Notes: generated by a model not told the origin, from the sequence alone. Positions 23,059-31,820 are shown, numbered from the stretch's first letter. The stretch: 32,656 nucleotides of DNA from Salinicola sp. (GCA_002695065.1 NZNW01000005.1:1-32656); one strand, 5' to 3'. Numbers and translations: made by a program.

Positions 23059-24252
23059 ATGTCTTCATCCGCCAATCGAGGCGTCGTCTTTCGCGGCGCC
23101 GGCAAGGTCGCCGTCGAGAGCATCCCTTTCCCTGAGCTGGCGCTCGGCAGCCGCCAGTGCCATCACGGCGTCATCCTCAAGATTCTGACCACCAATATCT
23201 GCGGCAGCGACCAGCACATGGTGCGTGGCCGAACCACGGCGCCGGAAGGGCTGGTGCTCGGCCACGAGATCACCGGTGAGGTGATCGAGTGCGGTCGCGA
23301 CGTCGAGTTCATCAAGAAGGGCGACATCGTCTCGGTGCCGTTCAACGTCGCCTGCGGCCGCTGCCGCAACTGCAAGCGCGGCGATACCCATATTTGCCTG
23401 CACGTCAACGGTGATCGCGCCGGTGGCGCCTATGGCTATGTCGATATGGGCGGCTGGGTCGGCGGTCAGGCCGAGTACGTGATGGTGCCCTACGCCGATT
23501 TCCAGCTGCTCGTCTTTCCCGACAAGGAGCAGGCGATGGAGAAGATCCTCGATCTGACCATGCTTTCGGACATCTTCCCCACCGGCTTCCACGGCTGCGT
23601 GACCGCCGGTGTCCAGCCGGGATCGACGGTCTATATCGCTGGTGCGGGTCCGGTGGGGCTGGCCGCTGCCGTCTCCGCCCAGCTGCTCGGCGCGGCCTGC
23701 GTGATCGTCGGCGACATGAACGACAAGCGCCTCGATCAGGCGCGCAGCTTCGGCTGCGTCGGTCTCGACCTCAAGCAGGACGCCAGCATGTCGGAATTGA
23801 TCGAGTCGGTGCTGGGCGTGCCGGAGGTGGATGCCGCGGTCGATGCGGTGGGCTTCGAAGCCAACTGCCATGGTCACAACCATTCTCACGAGCAGCCGGC
23901 GACGGTGCTCAACGCCACCATGGAGATCACCCAGGCCGGCGGCCGGGTCGGCATCCCGGGGCTCTACGTCACCGAAGATCCGGGCGCCGAGAGCGAAGAC
24001 GCCAAGCACGGCAATATCTCGATGAAGTTCGGCCTCGGCTGGGCCAAGGCGATGTCGTTCCACACCGGTCAGACGCCGGCCATGCGCTATCAGCGTCAGT
24101 TGATGCAGGCGATCCTTCACGACAGGGTCCAGATCGGCAAGGCGGTGAACGTGCAGACCATCTCGCTGGATGAGGCACCGCAGGGATACGCCGACTTCGA
24201 TGGCGGCGCGGCCAAGAAATTCGTGATCGATCCGCACGGCGTACTTCAATAA
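23059..24252 (+). CDS. fdhA: Glutathione-independent formaldehyde dehydrogenase (zinc, NAD-dependent)
   Basis: This 397-residue medium-chain dehydrogenase matches the Pseudomonas-type formaldehyde dismutase/dehydrogenase, which oxidises formaldehyde to formate without glutathione and keeps NAD tightly bound. Catalytic zinc ligands are Cys48 (NICGSDQH), His69 (GHEITGEV) and Asp171. The structural zinc has C99, C102, C105 and C113 (CGRCRNCKRGDTHIC). The NAD motif is GAGPVG (195-200). The long insertion around residues 277-285 (CHGHNHSHEQ) is usual for this subfamily. The start follows aggag at 8 nt. It sits downstream of gbcB and would detoxify the formaldehyde released by GbcAB and DgcAB. It is separated from gbcB by the heptad array and a structured leader. 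Confidence 0.94.
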   Translation: MSSSANRGVVFRGAGKVAVESIPFPELALGSRQCHHGVILKILTTNICGSDQHMVRGRTTAPEGLVLGHEITGEVIECGRDVEFIKKGDIVSVPFNVACGRCRNCKRGDTHICLHVNGDRAGGAYGYVDMGGWVGGQAEYVMVPYADFQLLVFPDKEQAMEKILDLTMLSDIFPTGFHGCVTAGVQPGSTVYIAGAGPVGLAAAVSAQLLGAACVIVGDMNDKRLDQARSFGCVGLDLKQDASMSELIESVLGVPEVDAAVDAVGFEANCHGHNHSHEQPATVLNATMEITQAGGRVGIPGLYVTEDPGAESEDAKHGNISMKFGLGWAKAMSFHTGQTPAMRYQRQLMQAILHDRVQIGKAVNVQTISLDEAPQGYADFDGGAAKKFVIDPHGVLQ

Positions 24253-24261
24253 CGGAAAACA

Positions 24262-24340
24262 GGGTGCTACTTACTTCAGCTTCGAGCACCCGAGTAAAAG
24301 AGTCATGGGCCACGGTTCCCTATGGAATTCGTGGCCCATT
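24262..24340. other. Two hairpins downstream of fdhA, no clear U-tract
   Basis: The first pairs gggtgct (24262-24268) with agcaccc (24285-24291), ten bases after the fdhA stop. The second is a perfect 10-bp stem, atgggccacg (24305-24314) with cgtggcccat (24330-24339), with inner ttcc/ggaa. A T-rich stretch follows the second stem only on the minus strand (tcttttac), so it may end minus-strand transcripts from the small gene at 24800 while stabilising the fdhA 3' end. Confidence 0.4.
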
Positions 24341-24473
24341 GATGTGAAAAAAGCCCACTATCGGGTGTTCTTGATGATGATGATTGCAATGACTCGAGCG
24401 AAATATCCGGACATCACGGTTCGATCTCGGTCGAGAACTATCGATTTCCTCGCGCCCCAATCCGGATCCCTGT

Positions 24474-24800
24474 TCAACCTCCGTTGACGGCCGTGAGAGC
24501 CGAGCTGGCGGCTGCGCTCTGGCCGTTGGCGGAAAGCGTGCCGGTACCGGACATGACCATCGTGATTCGGTGCGTGCTCTCGGCTACCTGCTGGAGAGCA
24601 TTATTGGCCGCGTCGCTGTGGCCACTGACGGTCACGCTGGCATTGTGGCCTGCCCCTGTCGACGCGTCAGCGTCACTCGTGGGTGCGCTCAGCATCTCGC
24701 GATTTTTCTCGAAGGCGGCCTCTGCCATGGCGCTATTGGCCTGAGCGGAAAGTGGCAGTACGAAGGCCAGTGCAAGTGCGGAGAGGATTTGAATTTTCAT
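24474..24800 (-). CDS. Small secreted protein with a duplicated motif
   Basis: This 108-residue protein has a clear signal peptide (MKIQILSALALAFVLPLSAQA, cleavage near residue 21). I do not recognise the family. The mature part is low in complexity and rich in Ala, Ser, Gly and Asn. It seems to contain an internal duplication: VSGHSDAANNALQQV (58-72) and ANGQSAAASSALTAV (91-105) share the pattern G-(H/Q)-S-x-A-A-x-x-A-L-x-x-V. There are no cysteines and no lipobox. A ribosome binding site (ggag) lies about 10 nt upstream of the ATG. It is transcribed alone, opposite to its neighbours. Confidence 0.65.
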   Translation of the reverse strand: MKIQILSALALAFVLPLSAQANSAMAEAAFEKNREMLSAPTSDADASTGAGHNASVTVSGHSDAANNALQQVAESTHRITMVMSGTGTLSANGQSAAASSALTAVNGG

Positions 24801-25110
24801 GATAAGGCAACTCCATTGTCATCGGTTGACGTTGGTCGTCTGATCCAACTGATGATGAAGTTACCCGTGAGAGAAACGGTGATTCATCACGAAAGCGTGA
24901 TAGATCGTTTTTTCAGTGTATTTTTCGACGCAATGCTTGAAATGAACCCTTTCAGGCCTTGTCGATGGTGTGTTGAGCGTCAATATCGGTACGTGGCCTC
25001 TGTGCGAGGGCGTGATTCCCGTAACCGCTGACTCTGACTCGGAGCAACTTAAATCCCTCGCGCGGGGATGTCACAATTGAACCACTGCCCTCCATCGACG
25101 AGACCCGAGC
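24801..25110. other. 310-bp intergenic region between the small secreted protein gene and tag
   Basis: No gene is supported. It must hold the promoters for the minus-strand secreted-protein gene and for tag. A 6-bp stem atcacg/cgtgat with an aaag loop (24886-24901) is followed after five bases by a run of T residues (near 24908-24913), a weak terminator-like shape with no obvious upstream plus-strand gene. The segment is more AT-rich than its surroundings. Nothing else is recognisable. Confidence 0.5.
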
Positions 25111-25701
25111 ATGACCGAGCCAAATCCCGACCTGCCGCGCTGCGCCTGGGCACGAAGTCACCCGTTGAATGCCGAGTACCACGACGAGGAGTGGGGCGTG
25201 CCGGAGTACGACAGCCGCGCACTGTGGGAAAAGCTGATCCTGGACGGCTTCCAGGCGGGGCTCTCCTGGCTCACCATTCTCAAGAAGCGCGACGCCTTTC
25301 GCGAAGCGTTCGAAGCTTTCGATCCCGAGCGGATCGCCCGATACGACGAGCACGATGTCGAACGGCTGATGGGCAACGCCGGCATCATCCGCTCGCGATC
25401 CAAGATCGAGGCGACGATCGGCAACGCGCGTGCCTATCTCGCCATGCGTGACAGCGGCGAAGATTTCTCCGAGTTCCTGTGGGGCATGGTCGGTGGGCGG
25501 CCGATCCAGGACTCTATCGGCAGCGACGGTTCGGTTCCCACCCAGACACCGCTCTCTGTCGATATCTCCAAGGCGCTCAAGAAGCGCGGCTTCAAGTTCG
25601 TCGGCCCGGTCATCGTCTACGCCTGGATGCAGGCAGTGGGCATGGTCAACGACCACGCCGAGACCTGCCATCGCCGCAAGCCGGTGGCGGCGATGGGCTG
25701 A
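25111..25701 (+). CDS. tag: DNA-3-methyladenine glycosylase I
   Basis: This 196-residue base-excision repair enzyme of the Tag family removes 3-methyladenine from DNA. Features are the RCAWARSHPLNAEYHDEEWG N-terminus, the zinc-snap ligands Cys11, His17, His182 and Cys186 (NDHAETCHRR), the base-pocket glutamate Glu40 (ALWEKLILDGFQAGLSW) and the GFKFVGP motif (160-166). The length matches E. coli Tag (187 aa). It appears to be a single-gene transcript converging on the kinase gene. Its proximity to formaldehyde-producing demethylases is probably coincidental. Confidence 0.95.
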   Translation: MTEPNPDLPRCAWARSHPLNAEYHDEEWGVPEYDSRALWEKLILDGFQAGLSWLTILKKRDAFREAFEAFDPERIARYDEHDVERLMGNAGIIRSRSKIEATIGNARAYLAMRDSGEDFSEFLWGMVGGRPIQDSIGSDGSVPTQTPLSVDISKALKKRGFKFVGPVIVYAWMQAVGMVNDHAETCHRRKPVAAMG

Positions 25702-25737
25702 TCACCGCACGCCTGGCGCGGGCACCTCGTCTCGCGC

Positions 25738-27294
25738 TCAGTCCAGGCGTCCACCGAACAGATCGCGAAACGCGGTATAGCGTCTCTCGTGGAGCTCCCT
25801 TGTCGTCGGGTCTGGCTCGAGCACACCCTCGCTGGGCGCAAGTTCACGAGCGACGGCCAGTAGATCCCCGTCCCGCCGAGATGCCATGGCGGCTACCGCG
25901 GCGCCCAGCAGCACGGGCTCCGGCGCTTCCGACAGCACCACCCGACAGCCGGTGCCGTCGGCATAGAGCTTGCGCAGCAGCGGGGAACGATTGTGGCCAC
26001 CGCTGAGATGGAGCGTGTCGATGGCATAGCCGTTGGCGTTCATGCGCTCGATGATGGCGCGCGTCCCGTAGACCAGCGCCGTCGCCGCGGCCCAGTACAC
26101 CTTGATGAAAGTCTCTCTGGGCGACTCCAGCGTGAGGCCGACGATGGCGCCGCGGATCTCGGGGTCTGCCAGCGGCGAACGATTGCCGATGAAGTCCGGG
26201 CGAACGTGCAGGTCCGGGGCCGGATCGCCTGCTGCCAGCCGCTCCAGCAGCAGTGCCGAAAGCGCGCCGTGGGGATCGTCGCCGAAGTCGCTACCCGCGC
26301 TGAACAGGGCGACGATATGGTCCAGCAACGCGCCGGTCAGGCTCTGGCCACCTTCGTTGGCGATGAATCCGTCGCACAGTGCACCCGGGTAGGGGCCCCA
26401 CACGCCGGGAACTTCACGACGCTCCGGTTGGGCACCGATATGACAGGTCGAGGTGCCGGCAATCACCGCCAGCCGACGCGCCGAGTGCGCGTCGAGGCTG
26501 CGCCCCAGCGTGCCCATGGCGCCGGCGTAGGCGTCGATCATGCCGACGGCGAAAAGGCAATCGGTGGTGAGTCCGAGTTCGGCCGCGGCGGTCTCGCTCA
26601 GCGGCCCCAAAGGTTCGCCCACGGCGGCGGCGCGATCGGGTAGTGCGGCGCGCTCGAGCACATCCGCCATGTCGACCTGGGCGAGGAAGTCCCGGTCCCA
26701 GCCGCGGTTCGGCCGTGGGTCGAAGGTCCACTTGCAGGCCAGGGTGCAGACCGAGCGGCGATCGATACCGGTGCAGTGGTAGCCCAGCCAGTCGCCGAGG
26801 TCACCGGCGTAGCCGATGCTGTTGTACAACGCTGGTCGATTGCGCTTGAGCCACATCAGCTTGGGCATCTGCATCTCCGGCGACATCACGCCGCCGAGAT
26901 TGGCCAGCGGGGCAGCGCCGGTGGCGGTACAGAGTTCGGCTTCCGCCGTGGCCCGGTGATCCATCCAGACGATGATGTTCCAGCCCTCGTCGCCGGTCGA
27001 CAGTGCCAGCGGCTGATGCTGGCGGTCGAGCAGCACCAGCGAGCAGGTCGCGCTCACTGACAGGCTCTTGACCCGGGCCGGCTCGATACCCGCCGTGTCG
27101 ACGGCGCGGCGGGTGGCGTCGCAGATGGCTCGCCAGATATCGCGGGTGCTCTGCTCGACGTGATGCTCTTGGGGGCGATGCATGGCGATCGGTGCCTTCG
27201 CCTCGCCCAGCAGCTCGCCGCGATCATCGAAGACCCCGACGCGGGCGCTGCCGGTGCCGATGTCGACGCCCAGTGAATAGTGTGTCTCGGTCAT
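25738..27294 (-). CDS. FGGY-family carbohydrate kinase, probable pentulose (D-ribulo-) kinase
   Basis: This 518-residue kinase phosphorylates a sugar or polyol after import by the adjoining ABC transporter. It has the N-terminal phosphate loop VDIGTGSARVGVFD (Asp11), the WMDHRA strand (110-115), the likely catalytic base Asp254 in VGMIDAYAGAMGT and the C-terminal LSGGHNRSPLLRKLYAD adenosine motif. GNRSPLADPEIRGAIVGLTLE is characteristic of the FGGY/D-ribulokinase subgroup rather than of xylulokinase, glycerol kinase or the AI-2 kinase LsrK. It starts at 27294 (agg eight bases upstream) and lies 11 bp downstream of the second permease, so it is the last gene of the operon. The exact substrate is not determined. 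Confidence 0.88.
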   Translation of the reverse strand: MTETHYSLGVDIGTGSARVGVFDDRGELLGEAKAPIAMHRPQEHHVEQSTRDIWRAICDATRRAVDTAGIEPARVKSLSVSATCSLVLLDRQHQPLALSTGDEGWNIIVWMDHRATAEAELCTATGAAPLANLGGVMSPEMQMPKLMWLKRNRPALYNSIGYAGDLGDWLGYHCTGIDRRSVCTLACKWTFDPRPNRGWDRDFLAQVDMADVLERAALPDRAAAVGEPLGPLSETAAAELGLTTDCLFAVGMIDAYAGAMGTLGRSLDAHSARRLAVIAGTSTCHIGAQPERREVPGVWGPYPGALCDGFIANEGGQSLTGALLDHIVALFSAGSDFGDDPHGALSALLLERLAAGDPAPDLHVRPDFIGNRSPLADPEIRGAIVGLTLESPRETFIKVYWAAATALVYGTRAIIERMNANGYAIDTLHLSGGHNRSPLLRKLYADGTGCRVVLSEAPEPVLLGAAVAAMASRRDGDLLAVARELAPSEGVLEPDPTTRELHERRYTAFRDLFGGRLD

Positions 27295-27305
27295 GGTTGG
27301 CCTGT

Positions 27306-28289
27306 TCAAGAGCGTTTGAGAAAGGGCATCCGCAGTGTCATGACGACGATCAGGAATGCGCCCCACACGGCGGTGGCGAGGTGCTGGCTGGCGCCCATCA
27401 GATTCATGCCCGAGGCGATCACCTGGAGGCTCATCAGGCCCAGTACCAGCGGCAGCACGCGCCCGAAGCCGCCGAATGGATTGGCGCCGGCGAGGAAGCA
27501 GGCCAGAACCGTGATCAGCAGATAGCTTTCGCCATGGCCCACGCGTACCGAGTTGAAGCGTGCCAGCATCACCATGCCAGCGATCGCCGCCAGCAGCCCG
27601 GAGAGGGTGTAGAGCACGATCAACACACGGCGCACATTGATACCCGAGTACTCGGTGGCACGCAGGTTGGAGCCGATCATGTGGATCGAGAATCCGGTAC
27701 GGGTGAACTGCATGAAGTAGGCGAGCCCGCCGGCGGAGAGCAAAAAGATCAGCATCGGGACGGGGATGCCGATCAAGCTGCCGCTGCCGAGCCACTGAAA
27801 GCCTGCCGGCATGCCGGAGATGCCGCCGCCCCGGGTCAGGAATTCCCCCAGCCCCTGGAGGAAGATCATCGCCCCCAGCGAGACCAGGATCGGGTGAGCG
27901 CCGACCCTTGCCACGATGACGCCGATCAGCAAGCCGGCTGCACTGCCGACGGCGAGCCCGGCGCCGATACCCGCGACGATGCCGATCACGCCAGCATCGC
28001 CGAGCGCGTTCTGCACCAGCCAGGCGGTGGTCAGCCCTGCGATGTTGGCGGTGAAGGTCACCGCCAGATTGAGACCGCCGGAGATGATCGGCACCAGCAT
28101 GGCCAGCGAGAGCAGGCCGAGTTCCGGGAGCTGCACGGCCATCGAGCGCACATTGACCGCGCTCAAGAACCCGGGCGCCATCAAGGCGAAGAACGCGAAG
28201 CTGACGACCAGTAGCAGCGCCATGATGCCGATTTCGAGCGACTCGGCGCCGGGACGAAAGGCCCGGCGGGGGGCGGATACGGCGCTCAT
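27306..28289 (-). CDS. Sugar ABC transporter permease (RbsC/BPD_transp_2 family), second
   Basis: This 327-residue inner-membrane permease has about eight to ten helices. The RbsC-type core spans SGGLNLAVTFTANIAG, VARVGAHPILVSLGAMIFLQGL and RTGFSIHMIGSNLRATEYSGINVRR (the ATPase-contact loop). ATG 28289 overlaps the stop of the first permease by 4 bp, so the two are coupled and probably form a heterodimer. The gene is followed closely by the kinase. Confidence 0.9.
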   Translation of the reverse strand: MSAVSAPRRAFRPGAESLEIGIMALLLVVSFAFFALMAPGFLSAVNVRSMAVQLPELGLLSLAMLVPIISGGLNLAVTFTANIAGLTTAWLVQNALGDAGVIGIVAGIGAGLAVGSAAGLLIGVIVARVGAHPILVSLGAMIFLQGLGEFLTRGGGISGMPAGFQWLGSGSLIGIPVPMLIFLLSAGGLAYFMQFTRTGFSIHMIGSNLRATEYSGINVRRVLIVLYTLSGLLAAIAGMVMLARFNSVRVGHGESYLLITVLACFLAGANPFGGFGRVLPLVLGLMSLQVIASGMNLMGASQHLATAVWGAFLIVVMTLRMPFLKRS

Positions 28290-29278
28290 GGGCGTGCCTC
28301 CTTGGGAATCGCGCGACGCGGCAGCAGCTTGTCGAGATTGCTGCAGGTGATCGCGACGAGAATGATGAAACCGACGATCATGCGGAAGGCGTAGGGGGTC
28401 ACGCCGAGCAGGTTGAGCCCGTTCTGCACCACGGCCAGCAGCAGCACGCCGAGCAGCGCCCCGGTCACCGAGCCGCGCCCGCCGCCGAGCGTCGCGCCGC
28501 CGAGAACCACGGCTGCGAGAATCGGTAGCTCCTGGCCGATCAGCGCGTTGGGAACCACCTCCTGCACGATGTGGGCCTGCATCAGGCCGGCGACACCGGC
28601 GCAGAGACCCAGCCAGCCGTAGGCGAAGGCGTGAATCAGTCCCACCCGCACCCCTGAGCGCCGGGCCGCCTCCGGGCTCGAGCCGAAGCCGTAGATGGCG
28701 CGGCCGAATCCGGTCCGGGTAAGAATGAAGCCAGTGGCCAGGCTCATCGCGGCCATCACCGCGACAGGGAGATAGAGCGTCGCGCTGCCGCGTGCGGCGG
28801 GCAGATCGATCAGGGGAACCGAATAGTAGAGCCAGTCCGGGATGTCGTAGATCGAGACGCCGCCGGTGAAGACCATCAGCAGCCCGAAGTAGAGGTTGAA
28901 GGTGCCGATGGTGACGATGATCGAGACGATGCGAAAACGGTGGATCAGGAAGGCATTGACCAGGCCGAGCAGGCTCCCCACGGCCATCGACAGGAGGATG
29001 CCGATCAGCCAGTTGCCGCCGCCCATGTGATCGATCAGTAGCGTCATGACCACGTACTGCACCACCGACGCCGCCACCGCGAACGAGATGTCGATGCCGC
29101 CGGCGATCAGCACCACCACCAGCCCGACGGCGAAGATCATGTTCACGGACTGGTTGTTGAGCAGGTCGAACAGGTTCTGCGTGGTCAGGAAGGTATCCGT
29201 GGTCAGCCCGAGAACGATGCACAGCACGACGATGATCGCGGCCAGCACCCCCTCGGTGCCGAGGTGCAGTCTAGGCAT
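28286..29278 (-). CDS. Sugar ABC transporter permease (RbsC/BPD_transp_2 family), first
   Basis: This 330-residue membrane protein is a paralogue of the following permease. Family segments include LIAGGIDISFAVAASVVQYV, FRIVSIIVTIGTFNLYFGL and RTGFGRAIYGFGSSPEAARRSGVRVG (coupling loop), then ILAAVVLGGATLGGGRGSVTGALLGV near the end. It overlaps the ATPase gene by 8 bp and the second permease gene by 4 bp. Two distinct permeases in one carbohydrate importer occur in rhamnose/AI-2-like (RhaPQ, LsrCD) systems rather than in ribose systems, which use a homodimer. Confidence 0.9.
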   Translation of the reverse strand: MPRLHLGTEGVLAAIIVVLCIVLGLTTDTFLTTQNLFDLLNNQSVNMIFAVGLVVVLIAGGIDISFAVAASVVQYVVMTLLIDHMGGGNWLIGILLSMAVGSLLGLVNAFLIHRFRIVSIIVTIGTFNLYFGLLMVFTGGVSIYDIPDWLYYSVPLIDLPAARGSATLYLPVAVMAAMSLATGFILTRTGFGRAIYGFGSSPEAARRSGVRVGLIHAFAYGWLGLCAGVAGLMQAHIVQEVVPNALIGQELPILAAVVLGGATLGGGRGSVTGALLGVLLLAVVQNGLNLLGVTPYAFRMIVGFIILVAITCSNLDKLLPRRAIPKEARP

Positions 29279-30761
29279 TGATGATCTCCTCGAGGGATGC
29301 CTCGGTAGTGGTGGTCGGCGTGAGTTCGCGGCTGATCCGGCCCGCCTTGAGGACCACGACGCGGTCCGAATTCATCCAGATTTCGCTGGCCTCGTCCGAG
29401 ATGAGAATGATCGACATGCCCTGGTCGGCGAGGGTCCGAATGATGTCGAAGATGCCCGCCTTGGCGCCGACGTCGACGCCCACCGTGGGGCAGTCGAGAA
29501 TCAGTACGTCGGGCTTGGTCGCCAGCCACTTGGCCAGCACGATCCGCTGCTGGTTGCCACCGGAGAGAGAGGAGACCGCGAGTTCGGCGTCGTTGACCTT
29601 GGTGCCGAGACGCTGGATCCACTCGGTGGTCAGCTCGCGAAGACGTCGCGGGGAGAGGAAGCCCCTTGGCTTCTCCAGTTCGTCCAGTACCGTCACGGCG
29701 GTGTTCATGATGATCGACTGATTCTGGACCAGCCCCAGGTTCAGGCGGTCCTCGGAGACATAGGCGATGCCGTGGCGGATCGCGTCCCGGTTGGAGCGCA
29801 GTGTCAGCGGCTTGCCGTTCTTGAGCAGCTCTCCGCCGGTGGGGCGCGTCATGCCGAACAGCACATGGGCGAGCTCGGTGCGTCCCGCGCCCAGCAGTCC
29901 GGTGAGCCCCAGTATCTCGCCGCGGTGCAGCGTCAGCGAGACGTTCTCGAACTCGCCGGTACGGCTCAGATTGCGCAGCTCGAGCACCGGCTCAACGGCA
30001 CCGTTGGGCTCACGCGGCGTGAGTGCCAGCTCGTGGCCGGTCATCAATTGCGATAGCCGGGTCTGGGTCATGCCCTCGGTCGAGTAGGTACCGACCAGGG
30101 CGCCGTTACGCAGCACGGTCACCCGCTGGCAGACTGCCAGCACCTCCGACAGCCGGTGACTGACGAAGACGATCGAGATGCCCTGCGCCGAGAGCGAGCG
30201 GGTGATCTCCAGCAGGGTCTGCACTTCGTTGCGCGTGAGCGAGGCCGTGGGCTCGTCCATGAACACGATGCGTGCGCCGGCGCGCAGCACCCGGCAGATC
30301 GCCACCAGTTGGCGCCTTGCGATGGAGAGATCTTCGACCCGAGTGTCGGGGTCGAGGGGAACTCCGAGGCGCTCGATCACCTCACGCGCCGCGCGGCGGG
30401 CGGCACGCCGAGAGAGCGGGCGCCAGGGGCTGGCCACGTAATCGTCGAAGACGATGTTCTCGGCAACGCTCAGGTGCGGGAACAGGGCCAGATCCTGCCA
30501 GATGACGTGGATCCCGAGCGCGCGGGCGTCGTGAGGGGTGATACGGCTCACGGCGGTGGCATTGCCGAACGAGAAGGTCGCCCCCGCTTCCGGTGTGTAG
30601 ACGCCGTTGAGTATCTTGATCAACGTGCTCTTGCCGCAGCCGTTCTCGCCGGCGAGGCAGAGCACCTCGCCACGACGAAGCTCGAAGGAGACGTCATCGA
30701 GTACCCGGCTCTGGCCGAACACCTTGCTGACACCCTCGGCCCGTAGTGCGATGTCATCCAT
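29271..30761 (-). CDS. Sugar ABC transporter ATPase with two nucleotide-binding domains (RbsA-type)
   Basis: This 496-residue tandem ATPase energises the importer. Domain 1 has Walker A GENGCGKST (38-46), Walker B with Glu170 (IVFMDEPTASL) and switch His202, but a degenerate signature (LSIARRQ). Domain 2 has a degenerate Walker A (GLLGAGRTE, 288-296) and a canonical signature LSGGNQQ, and its Walker B reads LDCPT with Cys424 where RbsA-type proteins normally have Glu. Thus one composite ATP site is intact and the other is degenerate, more so than usual. The gene lies 72 bp after the binding-protein gene, across a GC hairpin, and overlaps the first permease gene. Confidence 0.93.
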   Translation of the reverse strand: MDDIALRAEGVSKVFGQSRVLDDVSFELRRGEVLCLAGENGCGKSTLIKILNGVYTPEAGATFSFGNATAVSRITPHDARALGIHVIWQDLALFPHLSVAENIVFDDYVASPWRPLSRRAARRAAREVIERLGVPLDPDTRVEDLSIARRQLVAICRVLRAGARIVFMDEPTASLTRNEVQTLLEITRSLSAQGISIVFVSHRLSEVLAVCQRVTVLRNGALVGTYSTEGMTQTRLSQLMTGHELALTPREPNGAVEPVLELRNLSRTGEFENVSLTLHRGEILGLTGLLGAGRTELAHVLFGMTRPTGGELLKNGKPLTLRSNRDAIRHGIAYVSEDRLNLGLVQNQSIIMNTAVTVLDELEKPRGFLSPRRLRELTTEWIQRLGTKVNDAELAVSSLSGGNQQRIVLAKWLATKPDVLILDCPTVGVDVGAKAGIFDIIRTLADQGMSIILISDEASEIWMNSDRVVVLKAGRISRELTPTTTTEASLEEIINA

Positions 30762-30794
30762 CGCTGTCTCTCCCGGAAGGCAAGATGAAGGAAG

Positions 30795-30815
30795 GCCGCG
30801 CGGGTATCGCGCGGC
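30795..30815 (-). terminator. Hairpin between binding-protein and ATPase genes (attenuator/processing stem)
   Basis: gccgcgcg (30795-30802), a 5-base loop and cgcgcggc (30808-30815) form a perfect 8-bp GC stem. On the minus strand it is followed by a weakly T-rich tail (cttccttcatctt). Such stems after binding-protein genes usually allow partial read-through and protect the upstream mRNA, raising binding-protein output over the transporter. Confidence 0.6.
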
Positions 30816-30833
30816 GATGACGGTCGAAGCGCT

Positions 30834-31820
30834 TCAAAGGCCGAGTTCGGCCAGTTGATCGACCGTCTCCTCGTTCAGCTCCAGTGGCTTGGAGGCGAAC
30901 AGGGTATGACCGTCGAGGCGTACCTTGCCCAGTACCGGCAGGTCGTCGCCATCGGCGATCTCGCCACCGTCGTAGAGTCTGTCGCCGAGTGCGACGAAAG
31001 CCTTGCCGGCCTCCAGCGGGCTCCACTGGAAACCGCCGGTAATGACGCCCTCGTGGACCAGGCGGCGCCCCTGTCCGGGGGAGAACAGGCCCATGACCTT
31101 GATGTCCCCGGCCAGACCCCGCTCCTTGACGGCTCGTGCCGCACCGATGGTGCCCTGGCTGCCGAAGGACATGATACCGGCCAGGTCCGGATGGGCGCGG
31201 ATCAGATCCAGGGTGGTATTGCGGCTGTCGTCGACGCTCTCGGCGACACCGAAGCGATCGGCGGCCTGCTTCATGTCCGGGCAGTTCGCGTCGAGCCATT
31301 GAACGGCGGCATCGGCCCAGGCGTTGTGGGCCGGCACGTTGAGTCCGCCGACGTAGACGGCGTAGGAGCCTTCGCAGCCCGTGGTGTCGGCCAGCAGCTT
31401 GGCGTGCTCTTCACCCAACTGCTGGGCGGAGATCATCTCGAAGTCGTAGTCGATGTTCTCGGAGTCGGGGCTTTCATGGGTGAGGACGATGATGCCCTGG
31501 TCGCGGGCCTTCTTGAGCACCGGCTCCAGCACCTCGCGATCATTGGGCACCACGCCGATGACATCCACGCCGCGAGCGATGAGATCCTCCACCGCACGCA
31601 CCTGCAGCGCGGGGTCGGCGCTGGTCGGGCCGACCATGTAGGCATCGACGCCGAGTTCGTCGCCCATCTCTTCGATGCCTTGCTCCATGGCGTTGAACCA
31701 GGGTATCCCGCCGACCTTGGCCACGACCGCGATGGTGGGTTTGTCTTGAGCCTGCGCCATGCCGGCACTGCCGATGACGCCCGCGACAACGGTCGCGGCG
31801 AGATACAAGTTGCGTTTCAT
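30834..31820 (-). CDS. Periplasmic sugar-binding protein of the RhaS/LsrB-like type
   Basis: This 328-residue exported protein has a signal peptide (cleavage near MAQA-QDK, residue 24) and a type I periplasmic binding fold (PTIAVVAKVGGIPWFNAMEQGIEE, DLIARGVDVIGVVPND, LTHESPDSENIDYDFEMIS). Proteins of this subgroup are often labelled autoinducer-2-binding, but the operon has a pentulose-type kinase and no lsrK, lsrF or lsrG, so a sugar or polyol ligand is more likely. It is the first gene of the operon and is divergent from a LacI regulator gene. The start at 31820 gives a proper signal peptide; upstream in-frame sequence is not protein-like. Confidence 0.9.
   Translation of the reverse strand: MKRNLYLAATVVAGVIGSAGMAQAQDKPTIAVVAKVGGIPWFNAMEQGIEEMGDELGVDAYMVGPTSADPALQVRAVEDLIARGVDVIGVVPNDREVLEPVLKKARDQGIIVLTHESPDSENIDYDFEMISAQQLGEEHAKLLADTTGCEGSYAVYVGGLNVPAHNAWADAAVQWLDANCPDMKQAADRFGVAESVDDSRNTTLDLIRAHPDLAGIMSFGSQGTIGAARAVKERGLAGDIKVMGLFSPGQGRRLVHEGVITGGFQWSPLEAGKAFVALGDRLYDGGEIADGDDLPVLGKVRLDGHTLFASKPLELNEETVDQLAELGL

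Noticed and set aside
24305-24487. 60-codon plus-strand frame after fdhA
   Set aside because: It starts within a hairpin, lacks a ribosome binding site and shows no recognisable features.
24886-24913. Rho-independent terminator in the region before tag
   Set aside because: The stem is only 6 bp, five bases separate it from the T-run, and no plus-strand gene ends nearby.
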